Positions 8,026 through 18,568 are shown, counted from the first letter of the stretch. The stretch: DNA of 64,000 nt from Tenericutes bacterium RIFOXYA12_FULL_35_10 (GCA_001830045.1 MIDA01000105.1:1-64000); one strand, 5' to 3'. A program made the numbers and translations. Notes: generated by a model from the sequence alone, not told the origin.

Positions 8026-11000
8026 ATGCCATCACTATTAGTCTTACAATGGGGGATCGTCGGCTTCTATGTCGTGATTTACTTCCTTATTGGATTTATG
8101 AGGGGAGGTTCCAAGTCCACGTACTTTACGATCGTCGCGTTTATCACGACGTTTATTAGTTTGTACTTAATCTCATTCATCTCACTGAATTTAATTTTAT
8201 CAAATACGTTCACGTTGGTGAACCTTTTAGAAATGGCCAATGGTTATGCAGGTGGTATCATTCCTGATGAAGTCATGACTTATGCAGCCGATCCTACGTT
8301 AGCTGCGTTTGCGATTGCGGTGATTGACCTCATCTTACGTATTATCGGCTTCATTATTTTATATCCACTCATTAAAGGTTTACTCACACTGATTATTTTT
8401 AGACCCATTTGGAGTTTTGGAATTAAAAAAGCCTTACTTAGAAGACAAAATGAAAAACTAGAAGAACGCTCACTTGATCAAGGTGAAAAAGCATATAAAC
8501 CAAGAAAGCGATTAAAGAAAACATTTGTTGGTCGCTTTTGGGGTGGATTCATGGGATCTGCGCAAGGTTTATTGGTCGCATTCATTACTCTTTTACCACT
8601 ACTCATTATGGCAGGCTTCTTATCGGTTCCTGATCAAAATACGCAAGTATCAGCAAACTCAAATACGTCAGAACTCGCAACCACAATTCCTGGACTACCT
8701 GATTTAGGTGGACTGATGGGAACGGTTGATGATTATCTGTTACAAATCGATGAAATGAATGAACAAGGTTTAGGTGCAATGGTCAGACAGATTACCGTTT
8801 CAGGAAAATCGTTAGATCGTTACATTTTTGACCGTGTATTTACGACGCAAGTTAAACAAGGTGATTTAGTCACTGACATTAACTGGATTAATGAGTTACA
8901 AGGCATTCTTCAAATTACCAGAACTGTCTATGAAGGCGGTTATTTAGATGAAGGATTTGGTCTTGAAGATCTCAATGAAGATAAGTTAAATGATATTGAA
9001 GTTGTCTTCAATTACTTAAAGACTTCCGATTTAATGGCATACATGATTCCAACTGCAACCGCATTTGGCCTTGATATGTTTAGAGATCAACTTCCTGCTA
9101 ATATCACAGACGAACTTGCAGATGCTGCAGTTAATGGTGTTCAAGCCATCGATTGGAATGCTGAATTTGAGAATGTTCAAGCCATCGTCAATGCAGTCTT
9201 AGCCTTTGGTTCTGTTGAAGAATTACAAGCCTACATGGCTGATCCGATGTTGCTTCTTGATTTGACACCTGAAGAAGGTGAAAAGCTTGCAGATATCGTG
9301 AGAGCTATTGGTAACATGCAGCTTTTAGAAATGATGAGCATTGGTGCTGAATATGCAACTACACTCGATTCTATTCAAGCACAATTAACTTGGATTGCAG
9401 AAGATGAAAAACAAGCTTATTTAGAAGAACAACTCGCTTTTTTAATTGAAGATGAAACATTCTTTAATGGCGTTAATGGTGAATTTGCACGCTTAGCGCT
9501 CCTCATCGAAGGGCTTTATACGGATGAATTTGGTGATGTTGATTTAAGAGCACTAATGAACATTAATGATGTTGAATCGTTTATGGCAGCGCAAAACGAA
9601 GAGTGGATTGATAACCTACTCGAAAAAATCGTTGATTTAGAAATTCTATTAAACGCCATTCCTGTCGGTGTTGACTACGCATTATATACGCAAGTTGGTG
9701 ATCTTGTTGATCAAGAACTTGCAGGTGAAATTGAAACCGCATTAAATGAAATCGATTGGGAAGCAGAAATTTTAAATGTGGGTGACATTTATAAAGATGC
9801 AGTCAGCATTGGTGCTACAGCATTACTTGCAGATAATCCAGATTATATGGCATTTGTTGATAACGTCGTAGAAAACAACATGGATCAAGTCAGAGTCATC
9901 GTATCGCGTATTTTTGAAGATAGTGCGTTAGTCAGTGCTGCTTTAGAACTTGCAGCACCACTTCTTGTTGAACGTTTTGTTACAGATCCAGTGCTTGCTG
10001 ATTTAGTTCAAGAAGCTCTCATGTCTGATCCAGAATCCGGTGTTGTTGATTTTAATGTTGGACAAGAAATTAACACCGTTTTAGATATTGTTGAAAAAGT
10101 ATATCTGTTTACGAATGCAACTGAGATTGCGAACTTAAGTGGTATGACCACAGAATCCAAGTTAGCCTTATTTGCAAGCTTTGGTACATTAACTGAAACT
10201 GAATTTGAAGAACTTAAAACATCATTTTCAAGTCTTCAATTATTAGACCGTGTGGGTGAATCTGGATTAGCTTATGTCAGCGACACCATGGGTATAGAAC
10301 AAATCTATGTGCCTGAAACTGTTGATTTAGGTGCCGATTTAGGCTCTCTTTTAGGTTTAGGATATTATGTTGCAAAATATACGCATGATCAAAAGGTTTT
10401 ATATCCAACCTATGAAGAGATTGATTTCGCACCATTGTTTGCGGATCAAACATTTAGATCTTATTTACTCCCAACTGTTGAAAATAATCATTCCAATTTA
10501 TTACTTGCAACCCTAGCACATAATGCGAAAGTGTATGCAGATGATCCTTCGATTGGTAATTATTTAAGTGTTCCAGATAGTCTAAAAAATGCATCTCCCG
10601 AATCTGATGAATGGTTTGATGAGTTAAATGCTTTACTCGGCGCAGTTTTCGATTTAGCAGCATCCTTTGAAGATTCAGAAGCTTTAACGCTTTCTTATAA
10701 AGATGTGATTGCATTCACACAAGCACCTACGGGTGCAAGTATTGAACTGATCACACAATTTGGTGAATTATCCAAAACTGAAGAAGCTTTTGGTTCACTC
10801 GATAGTTCAGTTATTTTAAGATCATCAGTGAAGAAAGCGATTGATACGTATGGTGCATCAACTTCAGGTGCACTCGGTGGTTATGAAGTTAAAACACCAG
10901 CGATTGCACATGATGGTTTGATGCTTAATGAAGGTGTCTTAGTTGAATTAATCCATGGCCTTGCAAACTTTGTTTCAGAATTGAATCAAACATGGATGTA

Positions 11001-14000
11001 TGAAACGATTGCCGAACTCACAAGTAGTTTATCCGTTGACGGTATTCTTCCTGCATTTAACAACGTTTCAGATGCTTCATTAATTACCTTTGGCAATGTG
11101 ACACTCATTCAAGGGGTATTAAGTGAACTCCTTTTAAGTACTGACATTCAAACCTTTGGTGTTGAAAAAATTAATGGTGCTCAAACCTTCTTTGTTGCAC
11201 CAAGTGACTTCTTAGCACTTGATCCTCTCTTACAAGATAGTGAAGGTGTTAAAGGTGATGAAATAGGTAAACTCTTGATTTCTTTTAAGAGTCTTCAATT
11301 GCCAGATCAAGCATCCCTATCTTCATTTGGACCAGTCATGATGGCTGAAATGGAAGGTAGAAATAGCGATGGCACAAAAGATGATTTAGACCGATTCTTT
11401 GATTCGGGTATTTTATATACGTTCTTAGATAAGATCATTCAATTAGATGATTTAGGAACGTTCTTAAATGATGCTTTATCAACGGCATTTGGGGATGCTC
11501 CCATCACCGTTGATCTTTCCATACACCCTGATATTTTAGGGGTTGATGGTGTTGATGAACCGATTGAAGTGGGTAGAATCACGAAGAATGAATTTAGAAA
11601 TATGGTCATCTCAGCAGGGTTATTAGGACCTATTGGTGAAATCGGTATTGAAACATTCCCAGGCATGATTGATCCGATGGCAACTGAAGATGATTTTACA
11701 ACCTTCTTAAATTCTGATTTTATTTATACCATTGTTGGTCGTCTATTCGAAAACGAAGGTTTTGGTGATTACATTGGTGGTTTCTTAGCTGGTGCTTTTG
11801 GTGATGGTATTGATCTCGTGATGACATCTCCAAATGATGCTAAAGGAACAACCGGAGTTGAAACAGGTATTATCACGAAACATGAATTAAGACAAATCAT
11901 GGTTTCATTTAAATTGATTGGTTTAGATCAAGGTACCGATAATATCAATGAAGAAGCTATTTTACAACTAAAAGGTCAAAATGATGTTTTAGGTGTCGAT
12001 GATTTCGATCGTTTCATTGAATCGAAATACATTGCAGATAAGTTATCGATTATTTTAACATCAGATACGATCATTACCATGTTAGCTGCAGGTCGCTTCG
12101 TTCCTGCTGATTTCGTGTTACCTATTTCATCCTATACAACCATTGATGGTAGAAAGCGATTAACCAATGATGAATTTTCAAATATCTTTGGTGGTTTGAA
12201 TGTGTTAGGCATTACCTCATTTGATGGTGCTGGTTTAGGTATTGGCACATTGTCAGGTTTAACAGATCCTGAAGTTGATGAACTTTTACTTTCAAATTAT
12301 CTTTATACATTTATCGATTTAATGCTAAAATCTGAAACAAGTTTTACCATTCCTTCAACGGCACTTGAAACTTCAGGTGAGTATGATGGTATGGTGAAGA
12401 AGAGTGAAATTGCAGATATCTTTGTTGCAGTTAGCATTTTCAATTTAACAGATGGACAAGCACCAGATCCAACGTTGATTACGGTTGCTCAAATTCAAGA
12501 TTTACTCGCTCAAACCGATTCAGCGATTGTTCAGTCATTATTATCTGATGCCATCATTGATGCATTAGGTGTCGAAAATATACCAGATGATGCTTATGAA
12601 AGTGCTGGTTTACTCACACAAGAAGAACTAGATGCCATCGTAGCAGCACTTGCAGTGATTGCAGGAGATCCTAATACACCAGTTACGCAAGTGGCTGATG
12701 CGATTGATACGTTAACCGTCGGTCAAGTCAATGACATTGATTTAACCGAAACAGGATCAGTAACGATTAAACAGATGTTATCTGATGAAATTATTGCTGC
12801 AGTGAATGCATCCAATGTTCATGAAGATGCTTATCAACCATTAAGTATGCATTCAGGCACAATTCTTTTAAGTACAACGTTAGAAACACCACTTCGTCGT
12901 CTATCTGATAGTGAACTTCAAGAAATCATTGGTGCACTTAATATTTTAGCAAACAATAATCCTGAAACTTTAATTACAGATATCTCAATGGATGTTAAAG
13001 TAGGTCAAGCCGTTGAACTGAAGTCAAATAACTCATTACTGATTAAACAACTGATTTCTGATAATATCGAAACCTCATTAAATACGGTTGTTGTGATTCC
13101 AAATAGCGCATATGTCGATGTTGAAAAGACGAGATTAACCACCGTTGAAATCAATCAAATGATTGATGCTATGGTTGTCTTAGCAAATGGCGACTTAAAC
13201 TTACCGGTGACCAGTATAACAACTGATGTTAATGTAGGTCAAACCCAAGGTTTAAAGACGAATACATCACTCATTATTAGACAGCTTATCACCGATAATA
13301 TGGTTGATATTTTAGGTGCTGCATCGATTCCAGCAGATGCTTATGATCAAGCAGAACCAACTATGTTAACCGCGAATGAAGTTGTTGAAATGATTGATGC
13401 ACTTTATATCTTGGCAGAACAGCAAGATAGTAAACCTGTGATTGAAGTTTCAACTGACGTTACTGTTGGCCAAGTTCAAGAATTAAATGGTGGCACTTCA
13501 CTGATCATTAGACAACTGATTACCGATAATATCGTTGATGTTTTAGGTATAACCGTAGTGATTCATGCAGATGCCTATGATACAGCACAACCTACGATGT
13601 TAACACAAACCGAAATTGATCAAATGGTTTTAGCCATGGTTGTCTTAGCAAATAATGATTTAACAACGCCTGTAGCACTCATCTCAACCAATGTTACTGT
13701 GGGTCAAACACAAGGCTTAAAGACGAATACATCACTGATCATTAAGCAACTCATCACTGATAAGATTGAAGATGTTTTAGCATTAACAGTGACTTTCCCA
13801 ACAGAAGCTTATGATACCAATTATCCAACGATGTTAACGCAAGATGAAATAAGTGAAATGATTGATGCACTTTATGAATTAGCAGATGAAGATCCCCTAC
13901 TTCCAGTCACATCCGTTTCAACGAATGTCACTGTCGGTCAGACACAATCACTCATCGAAAATACATCATTAATCATTAATCAACTCATTTCTGATAAGAT

Positions 14001-16401
14001 TGTGGATACACTTTCTGTTTCAAATACGATTCCAGATAGTGCTTATACCGATGTTACAAAAGTAATACTAAAAGATAGTGAAATTGATAATATGATCTTA
14101 GCGCTTGATGTTTTAGCAGATGGCGATGACGATATGCTCGTTACAGATGTTCCTACAGATGTCACGATTGGACAACTCAAGAGTTTATCTGTATCAACAT
14201 CTGTCATTATTCAACGTTTAATTACCGATTCGATCGTAGATGCTGTTAACTTAACTTACTTCCCGGATACTGCTTATGTTGGTGATACACCAAGTGATCA
14301 GTTAAAGTCAACCGAAGTATCCAACATGATTTTAGCACTTGAAGTTTTAGCTGGAAGTACTGTTCCTGGTGATAGAGATACAGTGAAAGTATCTGCAGTA
14401 TCAACGAATGTGACTGTTGGACAAACAGAAACACTAAATAACAATACATCACTCATTATCAATCAATTGATTTCTGAATCGATTGTTGATACCTTAACAA
14501 CAGCTGGTTCAACCATTCCAGATGATGCTTATACATCATTAGCTAAAACAACTTTAACTGAAGATGAAATGACTGAAATGATTGACGCTTTAAAGATTTT
14601 AGCAAATAATAACTTAAACTTACCGGTTGCAAGCATATCAACCAATGTGACTGTCGGTCAAACCAAAGCACTTAAACTTAATGCATCTGTCATCATTAGA
14701 CAACTCATTAGTGATGCCATTGTGGATTCCATTGGTGTGACAGCAACCATTCCAGATGATGCGTATACTGATTTATCACAAACACGTCTATCTGATACCG
14801 AAATTAATAATATGATTGAGGCACTTGATATTTTAGCAAATGGTAATGATGCACTCTTAGTTGAGGATGTTTCAACTGATATTAGTATTGGTCAGTTAGA
14901 CAGTTTAACAGCATCAACATCACTCATCATGCAAAAACTGATTACCGATTCCATTGTTGATGCCATCGGTGCAGCTAAAGTTCCTGATGAAGCATACTTA
15001 CTTGATACACCAGGTAATAACTTAAAACCTGCAGAAGTATCAGAAATGATTGAAGCATTAAGAGTATTAGCAAACGATCCACTGAATCCACCAGCAGTCA
15101 TTGATGATGTGAAAGTATCAGCTATTGGTATTGATGTTACCGTTGGACAGACGAAAGATCTTAAGACAAATGGTTCAATCATTATTAAACAAGTGATTTC
15201 AGATGCCATTGTTGAGATGTTAACTGAACCTAAAGTTAGAGAAACAGCATTTATTACACCAGCTGAAAAAGATCGTTTAACCAATGATGAAATTGGTTAT
15301 ATGATTGATGCACTTGATGTGTTATCAGGTGGTATTGACAATACGTTAGTCAGTGCGATCACAGTTAATGAAAATACGTTAAGTATTGATAATTTACAAG
15401 CATTTAATGAAAACTCGATTGTCTTAAACCGCTTAATTAGTAGTGCAATCATTAGTGGTTTAGGAGCAAATGATATTCCAGTTGAATCCTATGAAGATGA
15501 TGTCCTCAAGACTGATTTGATTCGTCCAGAAATTGATGCGATTCTCTTAGCACTTGAAACGCTTGGTATTGATACAAGTGGTGCAGGTGGTATTGGTATG
15601 GCAGACTTAACGTTTGCAGATTTAGATGTTGTAGTTGCGATTGGAACAACTGATTTAGTCAATTACCCACTTGGATTCTCACCAATTGTTGCACATATCT
15701 TATCAGCACCAATGATTTCAGCGGTATCTGATATCAGATTGGGTCATGAATATGGTGTTCCATCAACTGCATATAGAAACACGAACGATTTATTGCATGA
15801 AGAAATTGAAGGCTTAGTTGCAGCACTTAAACTGATTGGTAATGTTCAACCAGAAGATGAAGAAACAACAACTATAGCTGATATTATCGTTGATCCAGAT
15901 TCATTTAACGGTACGATGATTACAAACTTAGTTGCACTTGATAAACTCATTGTTTACCGTATGATTTCTAAGGGTATAAGTGATTCTAACATTGATACGA
16001 TACCTTCACATGTTACTGATATTAATGCAAGAAACTATGACCCATTATTACCAGGAACTCCAGAAATATATGATATCAAGATTGATGAAATGAGTCATAT
16101 TGCAACTTCGATGGATATCTTAGGTATAACTTCAGTTGCAGAGATTGGCAATATGACCATGGCAAATCTCACTGGATTAACTTCACAAGATGTAGAAACA
16201 TTAGTTGAATCATTAGTTGTACCAGAAAGTGATGCCAACACGATTATTTACTACATTATTTCAGAAACAGTGGATTCATCGAATACACTATTCCCAGATG
16301 ATAATCCAAATACTTACAATCCTGCATTTGATGATAATTATGTAATGGATGGTGGAGTCAGAGTTAGATTAACAAGAGAAGCTTTGGCAAGTGTCTTATA
16401 A
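8026..16401 (+). CDS. Giant membrane-anchored repeat protein (CvpA-like N-terminus, 2791 residues)
   Basis: I do not recognise this protein as a named family. The ATG at 8026 is preceded by AAAGGCGG at the right distance; the longer frame to 8002 would need a TTG. Four hydrophobic helices lie at about residues 8-27, 33-58, 88-120 and 185-203, with a CvpA-like G.MRGG turn after the first and a strongly basic loop (about 122-172) before the fourth. The positive-inside rule puts the basic loops in the cytoplasm and the remaining roughly 2590 residues outside. That part is acidic and almost free of Cys. It contains looser units of about 100-130 residues (about 1080-1470), then a tight tandem array of about 78-residue units (about 1475-2400). 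Every unit combines VGQT..L..N.SLII.QLI.D.IVD.L with LT..EI..MI.AL.VLA. There is no C-terminal anchor. It is monocistronic. Adhesion, cell-cell contact or envelope scaffolding are guesses. Confidence 0.8.
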   Translation: MPSLLVLQWGIVGFYVVIYFLIGFMRGGSKSTYFTIVAFITTFISLYLISFISLNLILSNTFTLVNLLEMANGYAGGIIPDEVMTYAADPTLAAFAIAVIDLILRIIGFIILYPLIKGLLTLIIFRPIWSFGIKKALLRRQNEKLEERSLDQGEKAYKPRKRLKKTFVGRFWGGFMGSAQGLLVAFITLLPLLIMAGFLSVPDQNTQVSANSNTSELATTIPGLPDLGGLMGTVDDYLLQIDEMNEQGLGAMVRQITVSGKSLDRYIFDRVFTTQVKQGDLVTDINWINELQGILQITRTVYEGGYLDEGFGLEDLNEDKLNDIEVVFNYLKTSDLMAYMIPTATAFGLDMFRDQLPANITDELADAAVNGVQAIDWNAEFENVQAIVNAVLAFGSVEELQAYMADPMLLLDLTPEEGEKLADIVRAIGNMQLLEMMSIGAEYATTLDSIQAQLTWIAEDEKQAYLEEQLAFLIEDETFFNGVNGEFARLALLIEGLYTDEFGDVDLRALMNINDVESFMAAQNEEWIDNLLEKIVDLEILLNAIPVGVDYALYTQVGDLVDQELAGEIETALNEIDWEAEILNVGDIYKDAVSIGATALLADNPDYMAFVDNVVENNMDQVRVIVSRIFEDSALVSAALELAAPLLVERFVTDPVLADLVQEALMSDPESGVVDFNVGQEINTVLDIVEKVYLFTNATEIANLSGMTTESKLALFASFGTLTETEFEELKTSFSSLQLLDRVGESGLAYVSDTMGIEQIYVPETVDLGADLGSLLGLGYYVAKYTHDQKVLYPTYEEIDFAPLFADQTFRSYLLPTVENNHSNLLLATLAHNAKVYADDPSIGNYLSVPDSLKNASPESDEWFDELNALLGAVFDLAASFEDSEALTLSYKDVIAFTQAPTGASIELITQFGELSKTEEAFGSLDSSVILRSSVKKAIDTYGASTSGALGGYEVKTPAIAHDGLMLNEGVLVELIHGLANFVSELNQTWMYETIAELTSSLSVDGILPAFNNVSDASLITFGNVTLIQGVLSELLLSTDIQTFGVEKINGAQTFFVAPSDFLALDPLLQDSEGVKGDEIGKLLISFKSLQLPDQASLSSFGPVMMAEMEGRNSDGTKDDLDRFFDSGILYTFLDKIIQLDDLGTFLNDALSTAFGDAPITVDLSIHPDILGVDGVDEPIEVGRITKNEFRNMVISAGLLGPIGEIGIETFPGMIDPMATEDDFTTFLNSDFIYTIVGRLFENEGFGDYIGGFLAGAFGDGIDLVMTSPNDAKGTTGVETGIITKHELRQIMVSFKLIGLDQGTDNINEEAILQLKGQNDVLGVDDFDRFIESKYIADKLSIILTSDTIITMLAAGRFVPADFVLPISSYTTIDGRKRLTNDEFSNIFGGLNVLGITSFDGAGLGIGTLSGLTDPEVDELLLSNYLYTFIDLMLKSETSFTIPSTALETSGEYDGMVKKSEIADIFVAVSIFNLTDGQAPDPTLITVAQIQDLLAQTDSAIVQSLLSDAIIDALGVENIPDDAYESAGLLTQEELDAIVAALAVIAGDPNTPVTQVADAIDTLTVGQVNDIDLTETGSVTIKQMLSDEIIAAVNASNVHEDAYQPLSMHSGTILLSTTLETPLRRLSDSELQEIIGALNILANNNPETLITDISMDVKVGQAVELKSNNSLLIKQLISDNIETSLNTVVVIPNSAYVDVEKTRLTTVEINQMIDAMVVLANGDLNLPVTSITTDVNVGQTQGLKTNTSLIIRQLITDNMVDILGAASIPADAYDQAEPTMLTANEVVEMIDALYILAEQQDSKPVIEVSTDVTVGQVQELNGGTSLIIRQLITDNIVDVLGITVVIHADAYDTAQPTMLTQTEIDQMVLAMVVLANNDLTTPVALISTNVTVGQTQGLKTNTSLIIKQLITDKIEDVLALTVTFPTEAYDTNYPTMLTQDEISEMIDALYELADEDPLLPVTSVSTNVTVGQTQSLIENTSLIINQLISDKIVDTLSVSNTIPDSAYTDVTKVILKDSEIDNMILALDVLADGDDDMLVTDVPTDVTIGQLKSLSVSTSVIIQRLITDSIVDAVNLTYFPDTAYVGDTPSDQLKSTEVSNMILALEVLAGSTVPGDRDTVKVSAVSTNVTVGQTETLNNNTSLIINQLISESIVDTLTTAGSTIPDDAYTSLAKTTLTEDEMTEMIDALKILANNNLNLPVASISTNVTVGQTKALKLNASVIIRQLISDAIVDSIGVTATIPDDAYTDLSQTRLSDTEINNMIEALDILANGNDALLVEDVSTDISIGQLDSLTASTSLIMQKLITDSIVDAIGAAKVPDEAYLLDTPGNNLKPAEVSEMIEALRVLANDPLNPPAVIDDVKVSAIGIDVTVGQTKDLKTNGSIIIKQVISDAIVEMLTEPKVRETAFITPAEKDRLTNDEIGYMIDALDVLSGGIDNTLVSAITVNENTLSIDNLQAFNENSIVLNRLISSAIISGLGANDIPVESYEDDVLKTDLIRPEIDAILLALETLGIDTSGAGGIGMADLTFADLDVVVAIGTTDLVNYPLGFSPIVAHILSAPMISAVSDIRLGHEYGVPSTAYRNTNDLLHEEIEGLVAALKLIGNVQPEDEETTTIADIIVDPDSFNGTMITNLVALDKLIVYRMISKGISDSNIDTIPSHVTDINARNYDPLLPGTPEIYDIKIDEMSHIATSMDILGITSVAEIGNMTMANLTGLTSQDVETLVESLVVPESDANTIIYYIISETVDSSNTLFPDDNPNTYNPAFDDNYVMDGGVRVRLTREALASVL
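12450..15500 (+). repeat. In-gene tandem repeat array, 234-bp period
   Basis: The codons for the conserved G of the VGQ/IGQ motif fall at 12721, 13003, 13237, 13468, 13702, 13936, 14170, 14419, 14656, 14890 and 15145. Most steps are 231-237 bases (78 codons), with two longer ones of 249 and 255 that carry an inserted loop. Units differ at many positions, so this is an old array kept by selection rather than a recent microsatellite. Degenerate units continue on both sides of the array. Confidence 0.9.
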
Positions 16402-16416
16402 CAAACATATTTAAAG

Positions 16417-16447
16417 AAAGTCAGTAGATTAATTCTACTGGCTTTTT
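16417..16447 (+). terminator. Intrinsic terminator of the giant gene
   Basis: AAAGTCAGTAGA and TCTACTGGCTTT form a 12-bp stem (one G-U pair) followed by T residues. Confidence 0.88.
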
Positions 16448-16450
16448 AAT

Positions 16451-16477
16451 AAAAAAGACCTCAACAACTGAGGTCTT
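16451..16477 (-). terminator. Intrinsic terminator of the M20 peptidase operon
   Basis: AAGACCTCA (16455-16463) and TGAGGTCTT (16469-16477) form a 9-bp stem. Read on the minus strand it is followed by a T run, so it ends the converging minus-strand operon. Confidence 0.88.
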
Positions 16478-16481
16478 ATTG

Positions 16482-17909
16482 CTATAACTGATCTAATAAA
16501 TTGATATAAAACTGAACACCATGAACGACATTATCTATTGATATATCTTCATCATACCCATGAATCTTAGCTAAATCAGCTTTAGACACGTCCATAGGTG
16601 AAAATTTATACACATGATCAGAAATTTGATGATAATGTCTTGAGTCGGTGGTTGCTATCATGAGATAAGGAGATACGATCACTTCTGGCCAGGTTTGATT
16701 GATAGCTTTTTTGACTTTATCAAAGGCATCGTCAACAACTGATGTTGGTGTTGCTTCTGAGATAGCAATAGCTTCAATGTTGATCATGTCATCGTTAATG
16801 ATCTTCTTAATTCGCTTTAAAACGACATCACTTGTTTCACCCGGTCTTAATCTGTAATTGATTCCAATGGTTGCTTCTGAGGGTAAAATATTGATGGCTT
16901 GACTTCCTTCAGCAAGCGTGAAAGCTTGCGTTGTTTTAAACATGGCTAAGAATTCACCACCCGATAGTTTTGCAATCAATTTAACCAGTGGCATGAACAA
17001 CCATAGGTTTGCAAATAACATTTTTATCCCAAAGGATTTTGAGTGAGGTGCGAGTGTTGTAAAGAGTTGTTTAACAGGTTTAGTCATTTTAAGTTTAAAG
17101 CTTTTGTGATTGTTAAGCTTATCGATAGCTTTAGCAAGTCTGGTAATAGGTGTTTGTTTGGGTGGTGTTGATGCATGTCCACCTTTAGAAGTAGCTGTAA
17201 GTTTGACATTCATAAATCCTTTTTCAGCGATACCAATAACTGCAACTTTTTCTTTCACACCGGGAAACATGTTTGATACGATGGCACCACCCTCATCTAA
17301 AACCATGTACGGATGAATACCTCTTTCTTTTAAGGTGTTCATGATTCCAGGAGCTGAAGGACCGTAGATTTCTTCATCACCTGAGAAGGCAAGATAGAGA
17401 TCATGTTTAAAAACTTTTCCGTTTTTTATGACATGTTCAACAGATTCCATGACAGCATTTAATGTCGATTTGGTATCTAGAGTTCCTCGTCCATAGATGT
17501 GAGTATCTGAAATTTTACCAGAGAACGCATCATCTTTCCAACCTTCTTGAACAGGAACAACATCATAATGTGACATCAATACGATAGGATCTTCACTGGA
17601 TTCCCCAGGTATTCTAAATAACATACCGCGTTCAATCTCTTCATAGGAAGATATCTTCATGATATGGGGATAGCGTTCTTGTGCAAACTTTCTAAACGTT
17701 TGAAAAACTTCGGGATTTTCTTTTGAACGATCCACGTGTGAAACCGTTGGTATTTGAATCATCTTTGATAAAGATTCAATCACTCTTTTTTCATCAATCT
17801 CATGCCATTTCTTCATTTCAGGGTAAGACTTTTCCTTAAATGTGAATGCACGATAAAGAACAACGATGAGAAGAAGGGGTATGATCAAAAGAAGATATAA
17901 CCACCACAT
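16482..17909 (-). CDS. M20 family metallopeptidase with N-terminal membrane helix
   Basis: The product has 475 residues. A single hydrophobic helix (about 3-19) is followed by a complete M20 di-zinc peptidase. Metal ligands are visible as H114 in MSHYDVVPV, D145 in GRGTLDTKSTL, the glutamate pair E179-E180 in SGDEE, and the late SRHYH segment. The inserted GGHASTPP stretch belongs to the dimerisation domain. It is closest in style to the membrane-attached carboxypeptidase/PM20D1-like group. Members remove single amino acids from small peptides or N-acyl amino acids. The gene is last in a three-gene operon: its ATG shares one base with the stop of the membrane protein before it. That suggests hydrolysis of something the two membrane proteins move. 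Confidence 0.88.
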   Translation of the reverse strand: MWWLYLLLIIPLLLIVVLYRAFTFKEKSYPEMKKWHEIDEKRVIESLSKMIQIPTVSHVDRSKENPEVFQTFRKFAQERYPHIMKISSYEEIERGMLFRIPGESSEDPIVLMSHYDVVPVQEGWKDDAFSGKISDTHIYGRGTLDTKSTLNAVMESVEHVIKNGKVFKHDLYLAFSGDEEIYGPSAPGIMNTLKERGIHPYMVLDEGGAIVSNMFPGVKEKVAVIGIAEKGFMNVKLTATSKGGHASTPPKQTPITRLAKAIDKLNNHKSFKLKMTKPVKQLFTTLAPHSKSFGIKMLFANLWLFMPLVKLIAKLSGGEFLAMFKTTQAFTLAEGSQAINILPSEATIGINYRLRPGETSDVVLKRIKKIINDDMINIEAIAISEATPTSVVDDAFDKVKKAINQTWPEVIVSPYLMIATTDSRHYHQISDHVYKFSPMDVSKADLAKIHGYDEDISIDNVVHGVQFYINLLDQL

Positions 17910-18568
17910 TAAGAAATCATTCCCTTCTTATAAAGAATGCGAGCAACAAGTATTGAGATTACAACACCTACTGGAACCATAATCCCTACAAGTCCACCAC
18001 TACCTGGTACAAACGGGAAGAAAATCATCATGATAACCAGTGGAACAATCGCAATCTTTATTCTTTTTGAAATATAAACAATACCTAATGCGCCAAAGAG
18101 TGCAGGGATAATGTTATCAAATGCAGGTTTTAATGCAGGAGACTCTAACAATGGTGTGAGTGGAATAATAAGTAGAGCACCCACAAAAATAATGAGTGTT
18201 GTAATAATTGATGAAGAAGCAACCGCAAGGGTTGCGATCACATCACCTTCATCCGTGCCTTTTTCGACACCTAAAGCATCTTGAGCGTTTAACGCTGCAG
18301 GAACCTTTAAACTGGTTAAATTACCGGTCACAAAAGCTAAATAGGTTGAACCTACACCAAGCATTGGACTAAATGTAAAAACTTCAATGGTTGTTACTGG
18401 CCAGAAAATAATTGCAGTTGCTATAAACCCAGGAATGAAGTGTGCAAATGTTGGCCAAACGCCTGTTCCAATACTTAAGATAATGGGTGCACTTAAGAAA
18501 AGAAGTAAAGCGCCTATCATCCATAAACGTCCTTCAACATGAAGCTGATCTTGATATGTTCTTTTCAT
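17909..18568 (-). CDS. Integral membrane protein, middle gene of M20 peptidase operon
   Basis: The product has 219 residues with about six hydrophobic helices and several conserved-looking G/P loops (ALNAQDALGVEKGTDEGDVIATLAVASSS). I do not recognise a named family. The start is set at 18568 (MKRTYQDQ): this ATG lies one base after the stop of the upstream gene and is preceded by GGGGGT, whereas the longer frame starting at 18619 would overlap the neighbour by 50 bases. Tight coupling on both sides suggests it forms a complex with the DUF5058 protein and serves the peptidase. Transport of a peptide or amino acid is inference. Confidence 0.75.
   Translation of the reverse strand: MKRTYQDQLHVEGRLWMIGALLLFLSAPIILSIGTGVWPTFAHFIPGFIATAIIFWPVTTIEVFTFSPMLGVGSTYLAFVTGNLTSLKVPAALNAQDALGVEKGTDEGDVIATLAVASSSIITTLIIFVGALLIIPLTPLLESPALKPAFDNIIPALFGALGIVYISKRIKIAIVPLVIMMIFFPFVPGSGGLVGIMVPVGVVISILVARILYKKGMIS

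Noticed and set aside
14892-15284. A 130-codon minus-strand frame opposite the giant repeat gene.
   Set aside because: Its frame mirrors the repeats of the plus-strand gene and has no ribosome site; it is a shadow.
12450-15500. Could the regular 234-bp repeats be a CRISPR array or satellite DNA?
   Set aside because: The period is far too long for CRISPR, the units are diverged, and the reading frame is kept through every unit, so they are protein repeats.
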